A DNA stretch of 64,000 nt from Rathayibacter sp. VKM Ac-2760 (GTDB taxonomy: Bacteria > Actinomycetota > Actinomycetes > Actinomycetales > Microbacteriaceae), in NCBI RefSeq assembly GCF_009834185.1, contig NZ_CP047175.1, positions 62,001 through 126,000 of the forward strand, written 5' to 3'. This document shows positions 37,141-46,288 of the stretch, piece by piece (the first letter of the stretch is position 1; every line of letters begins with the position of its first letter). The notes beneath the pieces were generated by a model that was given only the letters and a program-made list of their open reading frames with translations, ran no database searches and was not told where the DNA came from. The position numbers were made by a program, and so were the translations under genes.

Positions 37141-38003
37141 GCGCGACCCTCGAGCACGCCCCCTCGCAGTGGGTGCTGGTGCGGCGCCGCTTCTTCCGGC
37201 ACAAGCTCGCCGTCACCGGTCTCGTGCTGCTCGCCGTGCTCGCCATCTGCTGCTTCGGGGCCACCTGGATCGCCCCGTTCCCCGAGAACCAGCAGGATCT
37301 CTTCCTCGGCTCCACCGGCCCGAGCGCCGAGCACTGGCTCGGCACCGACGAGCTCGGCCGTGACTTCCTCAGCGAGCTCCTTTTCGCCGGGCGGGTCTCG
37401 CTCACCATCGGCATCGCGGTGGCGCTGCTCGCCACCCTGGTCGGCACGGTGCTCGGCTCCATCGCTGGTTACCTCGGCGGCTGGGCCGACGAACTGATCA
37501 TGCGCACGGTCGACCTCTTCCTGATTGTGCCCGCCATCGCGGTGCTCGCTTTGGCGCTGCAGGGCCTGGGCTCGACGACCGTCACGATCGTGCTCGTGCT
37601 CGCCGCCCTCGGCTGGACCTTCATCGCCCGGGTCGCCCGCTCGCAGGTGCTGTCGCTCCGGGAGAAGGAGTTCATCGACGCCGCGAAGGTGCTCGGCGCC
37701 TCGACAATGCGCATCCTGGTGCGGCACATGCTGCCCAACCTCGCGGGCGTCATAGCGGTGAACATCTCGCTCTCGGTGGCGACCGCCATCATCCTCGAAT
37801 CGACCCTCAGCTTCCTGGGCTTCGGCGTGCAGCCGCCGCAGTCCAGCTGGGGCAACATGCTGAGCCAGGCGGCCGGGCTGCTCGGCACCTCGCAGGTGTA
37901 CCTGCTGGTGTTCCCGGGCCTGTTCATCCTGGTGACCGTGCTGTGCGTCAACTTTATTGGCGATGGCCTGCGTGACGCCTTCGACCCCCACGCGAAGCAC
38001 TGA
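37137..38003 (+). CDS. ABC transporter permease, DppC-like
   Basis: A 288-aa permease with the DppC N-terminal segment (RRRFFRHKLAVTGLVLLAVL), HWLGTDELGRDFLSELLFAG and the coupling loop FIDAAKVLGASTMRILVRHM. Forms the channel with the upstream permease. Confidence 0.93.
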   Translation: MSATLEHAPSQWVLVRRRFFRHKLAVTGLVLLAVLAICCFGATWIAPFPENQQDLFLGSTGPSAEHWLGTDELGRDFLSELLFAGRVSLTIGIAVALLATLVGTVLGSIAGYLGGWADELIMRTVDLFLIVPAIAVLALALQGLGSTTVTIVLVLAALGWTFIARVARSQVLSLREKEFIDAAKVLGASTMRILVRHMLPNLAGVIAVNISLSVATAIILESTLSFLGFGVQPPQSSWGNMLSQAAGLLGTSQVYLLVFPGLFILVTVLCVNFIGDGLRDAFDPHAKH

Positions 38004-38014
38004 GAGGGCAGCGG

Positions 38015-39055
38015 ATGCTCAACCAATTCGATCCATCGGCGCCCCTGCTCGAGGTGTCCGGCCTCACCGTGGTCTTCGACACCGACGGCGGGCCGGCGAC
38101 CGCTGTGGACGACCTCAGCTTCACCCTGCACGAGGGCGAGACCCTCGGGATCGTGGGTGAGTCGGGATCGGGCAAGAGCGTGACCTCGATGGCGGTGCTG
38201 GGCCTCCTGCCGAAGAAGGCCACGGTGACCGGTTCGATTCGATTCCGCGGCCGGGAGCTCGTAGGCATGCCTGAGGGGCAGCTGCGGGAGATGCGCGGCA
38301 ACCGCGTCGCGATGATCTTCCAGGATGCGCTCGCCTCGCTCAATCCCGTGCTCACGGTGGGCGCCCAGCTCGAGGAGGCCGTGCGCGTGCACGACTCGAC
38401 CGTGTCGAAGGCGGCACTGAAGGCCCGTGCGGTCGAGCTGCTCGACATCGTAGGCATCCCCTCGCCCACGCAGCGCGTGGACCAGTACCCACACGAGTTC
38501 TCCGGCGGCATGCGGCAGCGCGTGATGATCGCGATGAGCGTCGCCAACGACCCCGACGTGCTGATCGCTGACGAGCCCACGACCGCGCTCGACGTGACGG
38601 TGCAGGCGCAGATCCTCGACGTGCTGCGGCGCATCCAGGAGCGCACGCGTGCCGCCGTGCTCCTCATCACCCACGACCTGGGCGTTGTGGCCGGGCTCGC
38701 CGACCGCGTGCTGGTGATGTACTCCGGGCGCACCATGGAGGAGGCCGACGTCGAACCCATCTTCTACGAGACCGTGCATCCGTACACCCGCGGGCTGCTC
38801 GACTCGCTGCCCACGCTCGACCGACGGACGGACGACGCCCGGCTCACGTTCATCCCGGGCCGGCCGCCGAGCACGACGGCGCTGCCACCGGGGTGCCGGT
38901 TCGCTCCGCGCTGCCCGCACGCCGTGACGGGGGTCTGCGACGTGGCACCGGTGGCTCCACGGAGGCTGACGGCCACGCACTCGGCGGCCTGCCTGCGGAT
39001 CGATGAGATCCGGGGCCCGGATGCTGCGCCGCGACCTGAGAGGAGCGGTCTGTGA
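38015..39055 (+). CDS. ABC transporter ATP-binding protein, DppD-like
   Basis: A 346-aa ATPase: Walker A GESGSGKSV, signature FSGGMRQRVMIA, Walker B DVLIADEPTTALD. The C-terminal oligopeptide-type extension contains the Cys-rich GCRFAPRCPHA motif near residue 295. GTGA overlap with the next ATPase gene. Confidence 0.94.
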   Translation: MLNQFDPSAPLLEVSGLTVVFDTDGGPATAVDDLSFTLHEGETLGIVGESGSGKSVTSMAVLGLLPKKATVTGSIRFRGRELVGMPEGQLREMRGNRVAMIFQDALASLNPVLTVGAQLEEAVRVHDSTVSKAALKARAVELLDIVGIPSPTQRVDQYPHEFSGGMRQRVMIAMSVANDPDVLIADEPTTALDVTVQAQILDVLRRIQERTRAAVLLITHDLGVVAGLADRVLVMYSGRTMEEADVEPIFYETVHPYTRGLLDSLPTLDRRTDDARLTFIPGRPPSTTALPPGCRFAPRCPHAVTGVCDVAPVAPRRLTATHSAACLRIDEIRGPDAAPRPERSGL

Positions 39056-40038
39056 CCATCGCACTGGAGGTCGAGGACCTCGTCAAGGAGTACCCGATCC
39101 GATCGGGCGTGCTGCGGCGGCGCACCGGCACGGTGCAAGCCGTCTCGGGCGTCAGCTTCGCCGTGCAGGCCGGAGAGACGTTCGGCATCGTGGGTGAGTC
39201 GGGCTGCGGCAAGAGCACGCTCGGCCGCTCGATCGTGCGGCTGCACCCGATCGATAGCGGGCGCATCCTGCTCAGCGACGACGACATCTCGGGCGGGCGG
39301 AAGGACATGCTGGCGTCGGTGCGGCGCCGTGTGCAGATGGTGTTCCAGGATCCCTACGCCTCGCTCGACCCGCGAATGACAGTGCGCTCGATCATCGCCG
39401 AACCGCTCGAGATCCACGGCCTGCACCGAGGGCGGCGTGATGAGCGGGTGGGCGAGCTGCTCGAGATGGTGGGGCTCAACGCGGCCTTCGCGAACCGGTA
39501 CCCGCACGAGTTCTCGGGCGGGCAGCGCCAGCGCATCGGCATCGCCCGCGCCCTGGCCGTGGAGCCCGAGGTGATCGTGCTCGATGAGCCCGTGAGCGCA
39601 CTCGACGTGAGCGTGCAGGCCGGGGTGATGAACATGCTGGAGGATCTGCAGGACGAGCTGGGGCTCAGCTACGTCTTCATCGCCCACGACCTCTCGGTGG
39701 TGCGGCACCTCAGCGATCACGTGGCCGTGATGTACCTCGGCCGAATCGTGGAGCAGGCGCCGGTGGACGAGCTGTTCGAGCGGCCGCTGCACCCGTATAC
39801 GCAGGCGCTGCTGTCGGCCGTGCCGATCCCCGATCCTCGGCGGGAGCGCGCCCGCGACCGCATCGTGCTGCAGGGCGATGTGCCGAGCCCGGCGAACCCG
39901 CCGAGCGGATGCCGCTTCCGCACCCGGTGCTGGAAGGCCACCGACCGCTGCGCCACCGAGACGCCCGCGCTGGAGTCCGTGCCGGGCGGCGCGGGGCTCG
40001 TGGCGTGCCACTACCCCGAACTCCGACCGGTTCTCTGA
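39052..40038 (+). CDS. ABC transporter ATP-binding protein, DppF-like
   Basis: A 328-aa ATPase: Walker A GESGCGKSTLG, signature FSGGQRQRIGIA, Walker B EVIVLDEPVSALD and the C-terminal GCRFRTRCWKATDRC motif. It forms a heterodimer with the preceding ATPase and completes a five-gene importer. Confidence 0.94.
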   Translation: MTIALEVEDLVKEYPIRSGVLRRRTGTVQAVSGVSFAVQAGETFGIVGESGCGKSTLGRSIVRLHPIDSGRILLSDDDISGGRKDMLASVRRRVQMVFQDPYASLDPRMTVRSIIAEPLEIHGLHRGRRDERVGELLEMVGLNAAFANRYPHEFSGGQRQRIGIARALAVEPEVIVLDEPVSALDVSVQAGVMNMLEDLQDELGLSYVFIAHDLSVVRHLSDHVAVMYLGRIVEQAPVDELFERPLHPYTQALLSAVPIPDPRRERARDRIVLQGDVPSPANPPSGCRFRTRCWKATDRCATETPALESVPGGAGLVACHYPELRPVL

Positions 40039-40049
40039 AAGGGCCCACG

Positions 40050-41141
40050 ATGATCAGCACCCCACGCACCCACCGCATCGCCGTGATCGCGGGAGACGGC
40101 ATCGGCAAGGAGGTGGTGCCCGAGGGGCTTCGCGCCCTCGAGGCCGCGGCCCGCGCCTTCGACCTCTCGCTGGAGTTCACCTCGTTCGACTTCGCGAGCG
40201 CCGACTACTGGCTCGAGTACGGCCGCATGCTACCCGAGGACTGGTTCGCGCAGATGGAGGGGTTCGACGCGATCTTCTTCGGTGCCGTCGGGTGGCCGGA
40301 CGTCGTGCCCGACCACGTCTCGCTCTGGGGCAGCCTGCTGCAGTTCCGCCGCTCGTTCGACCAGTACGTGAACCTCCGGCCGTGCCGTCTCATGCCCGGG
40401 GTGCGGAGCCCGCTCGCCGGGCGGGTGCCCGGCGACGTCGACTTCTACGTGGTGCGCGAGAACACCGAGGGCGAGTACTCCTCCATCGGCGGCAAGATCT
40501 TCGAGGGCACCTCGCGCGAGGTGGTGATGCAAGAGACGGTGATGACCCGGGTGGGTGTCGACCGGGTGCTCCGCTACGCCTTCGAGCTCGCCGAGCGCCG
40601 GCCGAAGAAGCACCTCACCTCGGCCACGAAGAGCAACGGCATCTCCATCACGATGCCCTACTGGGACGAGCGGGTGGCCGAGATGGCGGCGTCGTTCCCC
40701 GCCGTGCGGAACGACCGGTTCCACATCGACATTCTCGCCGCGAACTTTGTGCTGCACCCCGATTGGTTCGATGTGGTGGTGGCGTCGAACCTGTTCGGCG
40801 ACATACTCTCCGACCTCGGGCCAGCCTGCACCGGCACGATCGGCATCGCGCCGAGCGCCAACATCAACCCCGAGGGGCTGTTCCCGAGCCTGTTCGAGCC
40901 CGTGCACGGCTCGGCGCCGGACATCGCGGGGCAGGGCATCGCGAACCCGATCGGGCAGATCTGGTCGGGCTCCATGATGCTCGAGCACCTCGGTCACCCC
41001 GCCGCCGCCGCCGCCGTGCTCGGCGCCATCGAGGCTGTGCTGGCCGAGGGGCCGGACTCGGCGCCGCTCACGCCCGATCTCGGCGGTACCGGCTCCACCG
41101 TGCAGCTCGGCCGCGCCATCGCGGAGCGGATCAGGGGCTAG
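40050..41141 (+). CDS. Tartrate / D-malate dehydrogenase family protein
   Basis: A 363-aa beta-decarboxylating dehydrogenase (isopropylmalate/isocitrate family) of the tartrate dehydrogenase TtuC/DmlA branch. Signs are IAVIAGDGIGKEVVPEG, the VRENTEGEYSS phosphate-binding block, SATKSNGISITMPYWDERV and FEPVHGSAPDIAGQGIANP. It oxidises a 2-hydroxy acid with NAD, often with decarboxylation. GAAAGGG precedes the ATG at 40050. It is the last gene of the importer operon, so the imported compound may yield malate or tartrate (inference). Confidence 0.85.
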   Translation: MISTPRTHRIAVIAGDGIGKEVVPEGLRALEAAARAFDLSLEFTSFDFASADYWLEYGRMLPEDWFAQMEGFDAIFFGAVGWPDVVPDHVSLWGSLLQFRRSFDQYVNLRPCRLMPGVRSPLAGRVPGDVDFYVVRENTEGEYSSIGGKIFEGTSREVVMQETVMTRVGVDRVLRYAFELAERRPKKHLTSATKSNGISITMPYWDERVAEMAASFPAVRNDRFHIDILAANFVLHPDWFDVVVASNLFGDILSDLGPACTGTIGIAPSANINPEGLFPSLFEPVHGSAPDIAGQGIANPIGQIWSGSMMLEHLGHPAAAAAVLGAIEAVLAEGPDSAPLTPDLGGTGSTVQLGRAIAERIRG

Positions 41142-41485
41142 CCGAGCCGCGGCCCGGCGGAGGCGGTCGCGGCGGTCGCGGCCAGCCTGCGGTCGATCGC
41201 CGCGAGCAGGGGCGGGATGTCGTGGGCGTCGGTGACGACCTCGATGAACACCACTGAGTCGTCCCGCTCCGTCGCGAGCTGGAGGGCCGCGCGGAGTTCC
41301 GTAGCCGTCCGCGCCGTGCGGTTCACCGTTGCCTCATCCGGCAGGAGCCCTTCGACGACCGCGTGACAGTTCCATCGCGTGATGTCCTGATAGGCGGCGT
41401 AGGGCTCCGGATGGCCCGCTCGACGGTGTAGCCCGCGCATTGTTGATCAGGATGACGACCGGGCTGAGACCCCGGCCCGCTAACT
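41138..41485 (-). pseudogene. C-terminal relic of a keto-acid decarboxylase
   Basis: The minus strand reads VVILINN and then, across frame changes, GYTVERAI and PEPYAAYQDITRWNCHAVVE, ending VVFIEVVTDAHDIPPLLAAI. This is the end of a ThDP-dependent indolepyruvate/pyruvate decarboxylase. At least two frameshifts lie between 41420 and 41460, and nothing of the gene remains upstream of 41485, where mobilisation sequence begins. It differs from the intact decarboxylase at 43187, so it is not a duplicate of that gene. Confidence 0.7.
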
Positions 41486-41494
41486 TTCTAGTGT

Positions 41495-42368
41495 TCAGCG
41501 GCTCCTGTCGCCACGTTCCCGGGTGCGGGTGAGGACGTGGCGGGGTGCGGCGGTGCGGTTGCCGCTGCGGCTCGGTGAGGTCACGGCGTCTTGCGGGGGC
41601 CGGCCCTGATTGGTGGCGGCGCGCATGCGCACGGTGATGTCCTCAGCGCTGACGCGGGGGCCTGCCAGGCTCGCCGCGTACGCCTCGCGGCGTTCGGCGC
41701 TGTCGTAGGCGTTACCGGCGTCAGCGCGCAGCGCCGTGGACTCCGCGGAACCCTGCCGAGACTGATCACCATTGGCCGACTGAGAACGCTGCTCGCTCGG
41801 GTTGTCCGCTCCGTCGACGCCGCGTTGCGCGTCCTGATCCGGCGCCCGCGCCGCACGGTCGAGCTGGTCGATGACATCCGTAGGACGGTCGCGGTCTTCG
41901 GTCGGGGTGGCTGCACGGTCGAGCCGGTCGGCTTCCGCGATGAGCTGCACGGCCTCCGTGCGCTCCTCGCCGGCCCTGGCCCGCTCGTCGGCTACGAGGG
42001 TGGTGACGTCCACCCCGTGGCGCTCCTGGACCTCTCGCGCGATGACGTCAGACGCCGCGGCTGCGGCGGGCTCGAAGTTCTTCCACGCGGTCGCCGTTTC
42101 GGCGACTCGGGCGATGTCGGGGATGGTGGCGTTGTTCCACCACTCGGGCTGGTTCACGACGTCGAGCTGCGCTCGGGCGACGGAGCGCTCTGCCTCGAAC
42201 CGGGTCGACAGCTCCCGGCGCGGCGTCGGTATCTCGACGCTGCGCGTCCCGGGCCATTTCCTCGCGCAGTCGCGCGAACTTCTCGCCCATCTGCATCGCC
42301 ACGGTCAGTGCTGTGCGTGCGGCCGCGTTGAGGTCTTCCTCGACGCCGCCGTCGTCTGCGTCACTCAT
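41495..42368 (-). pseudogene. Mobilisation accessory protein, frameshifted copy
   Basis: The start (ATG 42368) reads MSDADDGGVEEDLNAAARTA and then VAMQMGEKFARLREEMARDA, matching the intact protein at 49028-50386 (IALQMGEKFARLREELARDA). A 1-bp shift near 42230 moves the homology to another frame: RRELSTRFEAERSVARAQLD and NQPEWWNNATIPDIARVAET, parallel to DRPDWWEKASVQDIAKIAET. The remainder (EADRLDRAA, AYDSAERREAYAASLAGPRV) also matches but is shorter. Same strand and order as the intact module. Confidence 0.8.
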
Positions 42369-42398
42369 GGTCGCTCCCCTTCGTGGTGATCGGTTCTG

Positions 42399-42515
42399 TC
42401 ATCGGTCGCGGTCACCGTCGCGTCCTCGTCCCGGGATCAGCGGCGGCAGATCGTCCACCGGAGTACGCTCCGTGCGCTTGACCTTTGACGGGATCGGGGA
42501 CCCTTCCCGGATTGC
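42399..42515 (-). pseudogene. Relaxase C-terminal relic
   Basis: The minus strand reads REGSPIPSKVKRTERTP and ends GRGRDGDRDR at a TGA (42399-42401). The end of the intact relaxase at 50418 reads SGSPVPTTLTKREQE with a SDRGDRGR tail. It lies directly upstream of the frameshifted accessory gene, as the relaxase does in the intact module. A stop just upstream and lack of further homology show truncation. Confidence 0.65.
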
Positions 42516-42631
42516 TCAACAGGTGCGCGCACACCCACTGCCCAGTCCGGGCATCGCGGCCGAAATGAACGAGTGAATCTGCCCGTCAAAGGATCGCGTA
42601 GTGACCCGGGACCGCTCCGCAGCGTACGGAA

Positions 42632-43084
42632 CTAAAGCAGCTGTTCCTTCCGACGTGTAATGAGGTGGCGGAGCACCATCGACGTCGCGGTCCGTCGGAT
42701 ACCGCGGCACTTCATGATGCGTTGGGTGATGACGTATATGTCATCAGCGTCATGGGCGACGATCTCGATCATCAGATCGCTCGCGCCGGCGACGGCGAGG
42801 CATTCGATCACTTCCGGAATTTTTTGCAGATCAGCGATCATGTCGTCCAGTTCATTCTGATCTGCCTCCGCTGTGACCATGGCGCGCAGTGGTCGGCCGA
42901 GCGCTCCGGGATCGATACGAAGCGAATGCGCTCCGAGCACCTGACTGCCCCGCAACCGGTCGATGCGAGCATGAACGGTACCCCGAGCCAGTCTCAACGT
43001 CTCCGCGATGTACTGCACGCTTGCCCGAGCATCCAGGTCGAGCACGCGCAAGATGCGCCGATCCGTTTCATCCAGGTTGGTCAT
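42632..43084 (-). CDS. Lrp/AsnC-family regulator (1)
   Basis: A 150-aa regulator: N-terminal helix-turn-helix (VQYIAETLRLARGTVHARID, about residues 23-42) and C-terminal RAM effector domain (RPLRAMVTAEAD, ECLAVAGASDLMIEIVAHD). No Shine-Dalgarno precedes the ATG at 43084 or that at 43093, so the message may be leaderless. It is divergent from the keto-acid decarboxylase across about 100 bp and probably controls it in response to an amino acid. Confidence 0.88.
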   Translation of the reverse strand: MTNLDETDRRILRVLDLDARASVQYIAETLRLARGTVHARIDRLRGSQVLGAHSLRIDPGALGRPLRAMVTAEADQNELDDMIADLQKIPEVIECLAVAGASDLMIEIVAHDADDIYVITQRIMKCRGIRRTATSMVLRHLITRRKEQLL

Positions 43085-43186
43085 ACTGCACATGTTATGA
43101 CACTCAGGACGGCCCAGGCTGAACAGAACGATCATTCTCGGGCGAGTCGATTGTGCATAATCAAGGGCGGTGCTTGCCTAGGCCGC

Positions 43187-44857
43187 ATGAATGGATCTTC
43201 GGCTGCCACCAAGACGGTCACTGTCGGGTACTATCTCGCCGCGCGTCTTCGAGAGCTCGGTGTCCAGCACCTATTCGGCCTGCCTGGCGATTTCAATCTC
43301 GCCCTGCTCGACGAGATGCTTCAGGTCGACGACGTCGAGTGGGTGGGCACGACCAACGAGCTGAACGGCTCCTACGCGGCTGACGGGTACGCGCGTGCCC
43401 GTCGCGGTATCGGCGCCATCGTCACCACCTACGGGGTCGGAGAGCTGTCTGCGATGAACGGGATCGCGGGCAGCTTTTCCGAAAGTGTTCCCGTCGTCCA
43501 TGTCGTCGGCATGCCGACGACCAGCGCACAGGCTTCGGGGACCCTGTTGCACCACACCCTCGTCGATGGCGACTTTGAACACTTCGTCAGGGCTCAGCGC
43601 GAGGTCACAGCGATGGCGACCACCGTTCGTGCCGTCGGTGCGACGAGCACCATCGATCGGGCACTACTCGCCGCGGTCAACTCGTCCAAGCCGGTTTACC
43701 TCGGCATCCCCGCGGACGTCGCTCGGCTTCAAGTGTCACGTCGCGCCTTGGACCGTCCCCTCCGCGCTCGGGTAAGTGATCCGGAACAGCTCAGGTCGTT
43801 CACCGAGCTCCTGACGGCAGCACTCGCTTCCAGCGCCGACGTACGCATCCTCGTGGGGCCTCTCGCGCATCGGCGAGCACTTGAGAGCGTCATCTGCTCC
43901 ATCGCCGACCACAAACAGGTGCACGTGGCCACCCAGAGCGCGTCAAAAGCCATTCTGGACGAGTCCCATCCAGCCAACCTCGGGGTCTACTCCGGAGTGC
44001 ACACTGAGTCCGAACGCACTCGCACACTGATCGATCGGGCTGAACCGCTGATTCTGGCCGGCGTCGTGCTGACGGACCTTCTGACTGGCTTTTTCACCCA
44101 CGGCTTCGACCCGCATAGCGCGATCGCCCTGAACCTCGATAACGCTCGGATCGGTGACGAGGTGTTCTACGACGTCTTCCTCGACGACGCGCTCCGCGCG
44201 CTCGACGGGATCCTGGAGAGCCGCGGCGACCGCGATCTCTCCGCTCGTGAAAAGCAATCTGGTGCTCCGGCCCTCACACAAAGCGTCGATGGACCGCTGA
44301 CCCATGCGGCGTTCTGGCCACGAGTCCAACGGTGGGTCCGGCCGGGAACCACTGTCGTGGCGGAGGCCGGTACGTCCTTCTACGGAGCGGTCGGAATGGC
44401 ACTGCCGAATGACTGCGATCTTCTCGGACAACCGATCTGGTCCTCAATCGGGTACACCCTGCCTGCCACGATGGGTGTCCTTCTGGGAGCGCCGAAGCGC
44501 GAAGCGGTCCTTCTGATTGGCGACGGGTCGGCACAGTTGTCGATCCAGGAACTCGCAACGATCGTCGACCGCAAGCTCACGCCGACGATCTTCTTGCTCG
44601 ACAACAACGGGTACACCGTGGAGCGCCTGATCCTCAGTCCGGACGCGGTGTATCAAGACGTGGTCTCGTGGAAGTGGCCGGCGATCGCCGCCGCATTTGG
44701 GATGCAACCCAAGCACATCTTTTCGGTATCGACGCTCGAGGCGCTCGACTCCGCCCTCGCCGTCGCCGACGGCACCGTTGCCGCCTTCATCCACGTCTCG
44801 CTCTCGCGCGATGACGCCCCCGAACTCCTCAATCGCATCGCTCGTGGCCTGCGCTGA
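43187..44857 (+). CDS. Indolepyruvate/phenylpyruvate decarboxylase-like ThDP enzyme
   Basis: A 556-aa ThDP decarboxylase of the pyruvate/indolepyruvate branch: YYLAARLRELGVQHLFGLPG, catalytic Glu in TTNELNGSYAADGYAR, an adjacent HH pair in GTLLHHTLVDG as in 2-oxo-acid decarboxylases, and ThDP signature GDGSAQLSIQEL with LLDNNGYTVER. It would convert an aromatic 2-oxo acid to an aldehyde. The next gene can supply such an oxo acid from the amino acid. TGCATAAT at 43154-43161 is a good -10, about 25 bp before the start. Confidence 0.88.
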   Translation: MNGSSAATKTVTVGYYLAARLRELGVQHLFGLPGDFNLALLDEMLQVDDVEWVGTTNELNGSYAADGYARARRGIGAIVTTYGVGELSAMNGIAGSFSESVPVVHVVGMPTTSAQASGTLLHHTLVDGDFEHFVRAQREVTAMATTVRAVGATSTIDRALLAAVNSSKPVYLGIPADVARLQVSRRALDRPLRARVSDPEQLRSFTELLTAALASSADVRILVGPLAHRRALESVICSIADHKQVHVATQSASKAILDESHPANLGVYSGVHTESERTRTLIDRAEPLILAGVVLTDLLTGFFTHGFDPHSAIALNLDNARIGDEVFYDVFLDDALRALDGILESRGDRDLSAREKQSGAPALTQSVDGPLTHAAFWPRVQRWVRPGTTVVAEAGTSFYGAVGMALPNDCDLLGQPIWSSIGYTLPATMGVLLGAPKREAVLLIGDGSAQLSIQELATIVDRKLTPTIFLLDNNGYTVERLILSPDAVYQDVVSWKWPAIAAAFGMQPKHIFSVSTLEALDSALAVADGTVAAFIHVSLSRDDAPELLNRIARGLR

Positions 44858-44903
44858 AACTCGCCGGCAACTCGCGGAGCCCCCAACACCCAAGGACCCC
44901 CTC

Positions 44904-45974
44904 ATGACCAGCAGCATCACCAGCGGCTCCTTTACGGAAGCCGCGCCCACCGCAGCGACCTTCGACCACGAGCGCGTGGTCGTCGAGACTGGACGCCGCT
45001 CCGGCCTGACGATCATCGCCGCTGTCCACAGCACGGCGCTCGGATCGGCAATAGGCGGCTGCCGAGTATGGAACTACTCGAATTGGAGTGACGCTCTCGC
45101 GGACGCGCTTCGCCTCTCTCGAGGCATGACCTCCAAGAACGCACTCGCTGGACTTCATGCAGGCGGAGGCAAATCTGTGATCCATCTGCCTCTCGGCGCG
45201 ACGCTCGCTGGACAGCAGCGTCGCGACGCGTTCCTTGACCTCGGCGACATCGTCGAATCCCTCGGCGGAACCTACCGCACCGCCGAGGACGTCGGAACGA
45301 CCTCAACGGATATGGCGGTCGTCTCCGAGCAGACGACTCACGTCATCGGCCTGCCCACCGAGGTTGGTGGACTCGGCGATCCGGCCGCCTACACTGCCCG
45401 CGGTGTCTACTCGGCACTCAGCGAGACCGTTCGCCGCATTACCGGGACTACCGACGTCCGGGAACTCCGCATTACGATCGTCGGCCTGGGACAAGTCGGC
45501 ACTCATCTCGCCTCGCAGCTGGCGGCCGAAGGCGCCCATCTAACACTCTCTGATATCAATTTGGCCAAGCAAGACCTGGCACGCTCCCTCGGGGCCGACT
45601 GGGTCAGCCCCGCCACCGCTCACCAGATCCCGGCCGACGTCTTCGTACCGGCAGGAGTCGGCGGAATGCTTTCGCCCACTGTGATCAACGAGCTCGCCGC
45701 GTCGGCAGTAGTCGGACCGGCCAATAACCAGCTCGCCGACCCGGACGGCGCGGAGCAGCTCACGAAGCGCGGCATCCTCTACGCACCCGACTACCTCGTC
45801 AACGCCGGCGGCGTCATCTTCCTCGGAGCGGAGGACGACACCGAGAGCAACCGCCTCGCCCGTATCGACGCGATCGGTCGAACGCTCGCGACCGTCTTCG
45901 ACGAAGCCCACTCCAGCTCGATCACCACCGTCGCCGCCGCCGACCGTCTCGTGGCGATGCGTCTCAACCGATAG
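44904..45974 (+). CDS. Leu/Phe-type amino-acid dehydrogenase
   Basis: A 356-aa member of the Glu/Leu/Phe/Val dehydrogenase family, closer in length and blocks to leucine/phenylalanine dehydrogenases than to the protein at 17097: ALGSAIGGCRVW, LSRGMTSKNALAGLHAGGGK, GGTYRTAEDVGTT and the NAD motif GLGQVGTHLA. It deaminates an L-amino acid to a 2-oxo acid. With the decarboxylase it would make an Ehrlich-type route from Phe, Trp or Leu to the aldehyde. CAAGGAC precedes the ATG. Confidence 0.88.
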   Translation: MTSSITSGSFTEAAPTAATFDHERVVVETGRRSGLTIIAAVHSTALGSAIGGCRVWNYSNWSDALADALRLSRGMTSKNALAGLHAGGGKSVIHLPLGATLAGQQRRDAFLDLGDIVESLGGTYRTAEDVGTTSTDMAVVSEQTTHVIGLPTEVGGLGDPAAYTARGVYSALSETVRRITGTTDVRELRITIVGLGQVGTHLASQLAAEGAHLTLSDINLAKQDLARSLGADWVSPATAHQIPADVFVPAGVGGMLSPTVINELAASAVVGPANNQLADPDGAEQLTKRGILYAPDYLVNAGGVIFLGAEDDTESNRLARIDAIGRTLATVFDEAHSSSITTVAAADRLVAMRLNR

Positions 45975-46288
45975 CCCGCAGACCAGTAGGCGCAGATCCC
46001 AACTGTGGACTTGCTCGTTCGAAGGCGGCGTTCTGTGAGCGCTCGGCGACGCCGGCCAGGTACCGATGACGAGAACGCTGGCGGCGGCCCCACGACGCGT
46101 CAGCCATCGTCTCGACTTCGTCGACCTTGAACAGGTGGCTGATCCGGGGAAAAAGTCGCTCGAGGAAGAGCTAGTGGGACGGACCCAGCGTGACAGCCGC
46201 CGCCGCTCAGAGCTGGCTCCCGTTTGCGAACGACACCCGGAGAGCGCCAATTGCTTGCCGGACACCCTCTCTTGACGCTGGGTTCCTG
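45975..46288. other. Intergenic stretch without a recognisable gene
   Basis: 314 bp between the convergent dehydrogenase and YitT-family genes. Several frames are open but their amino-acid text is Arg/Ser-rich and frame-shadow-like. No hairpin or promoter stands out. Confidence 0.5.
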
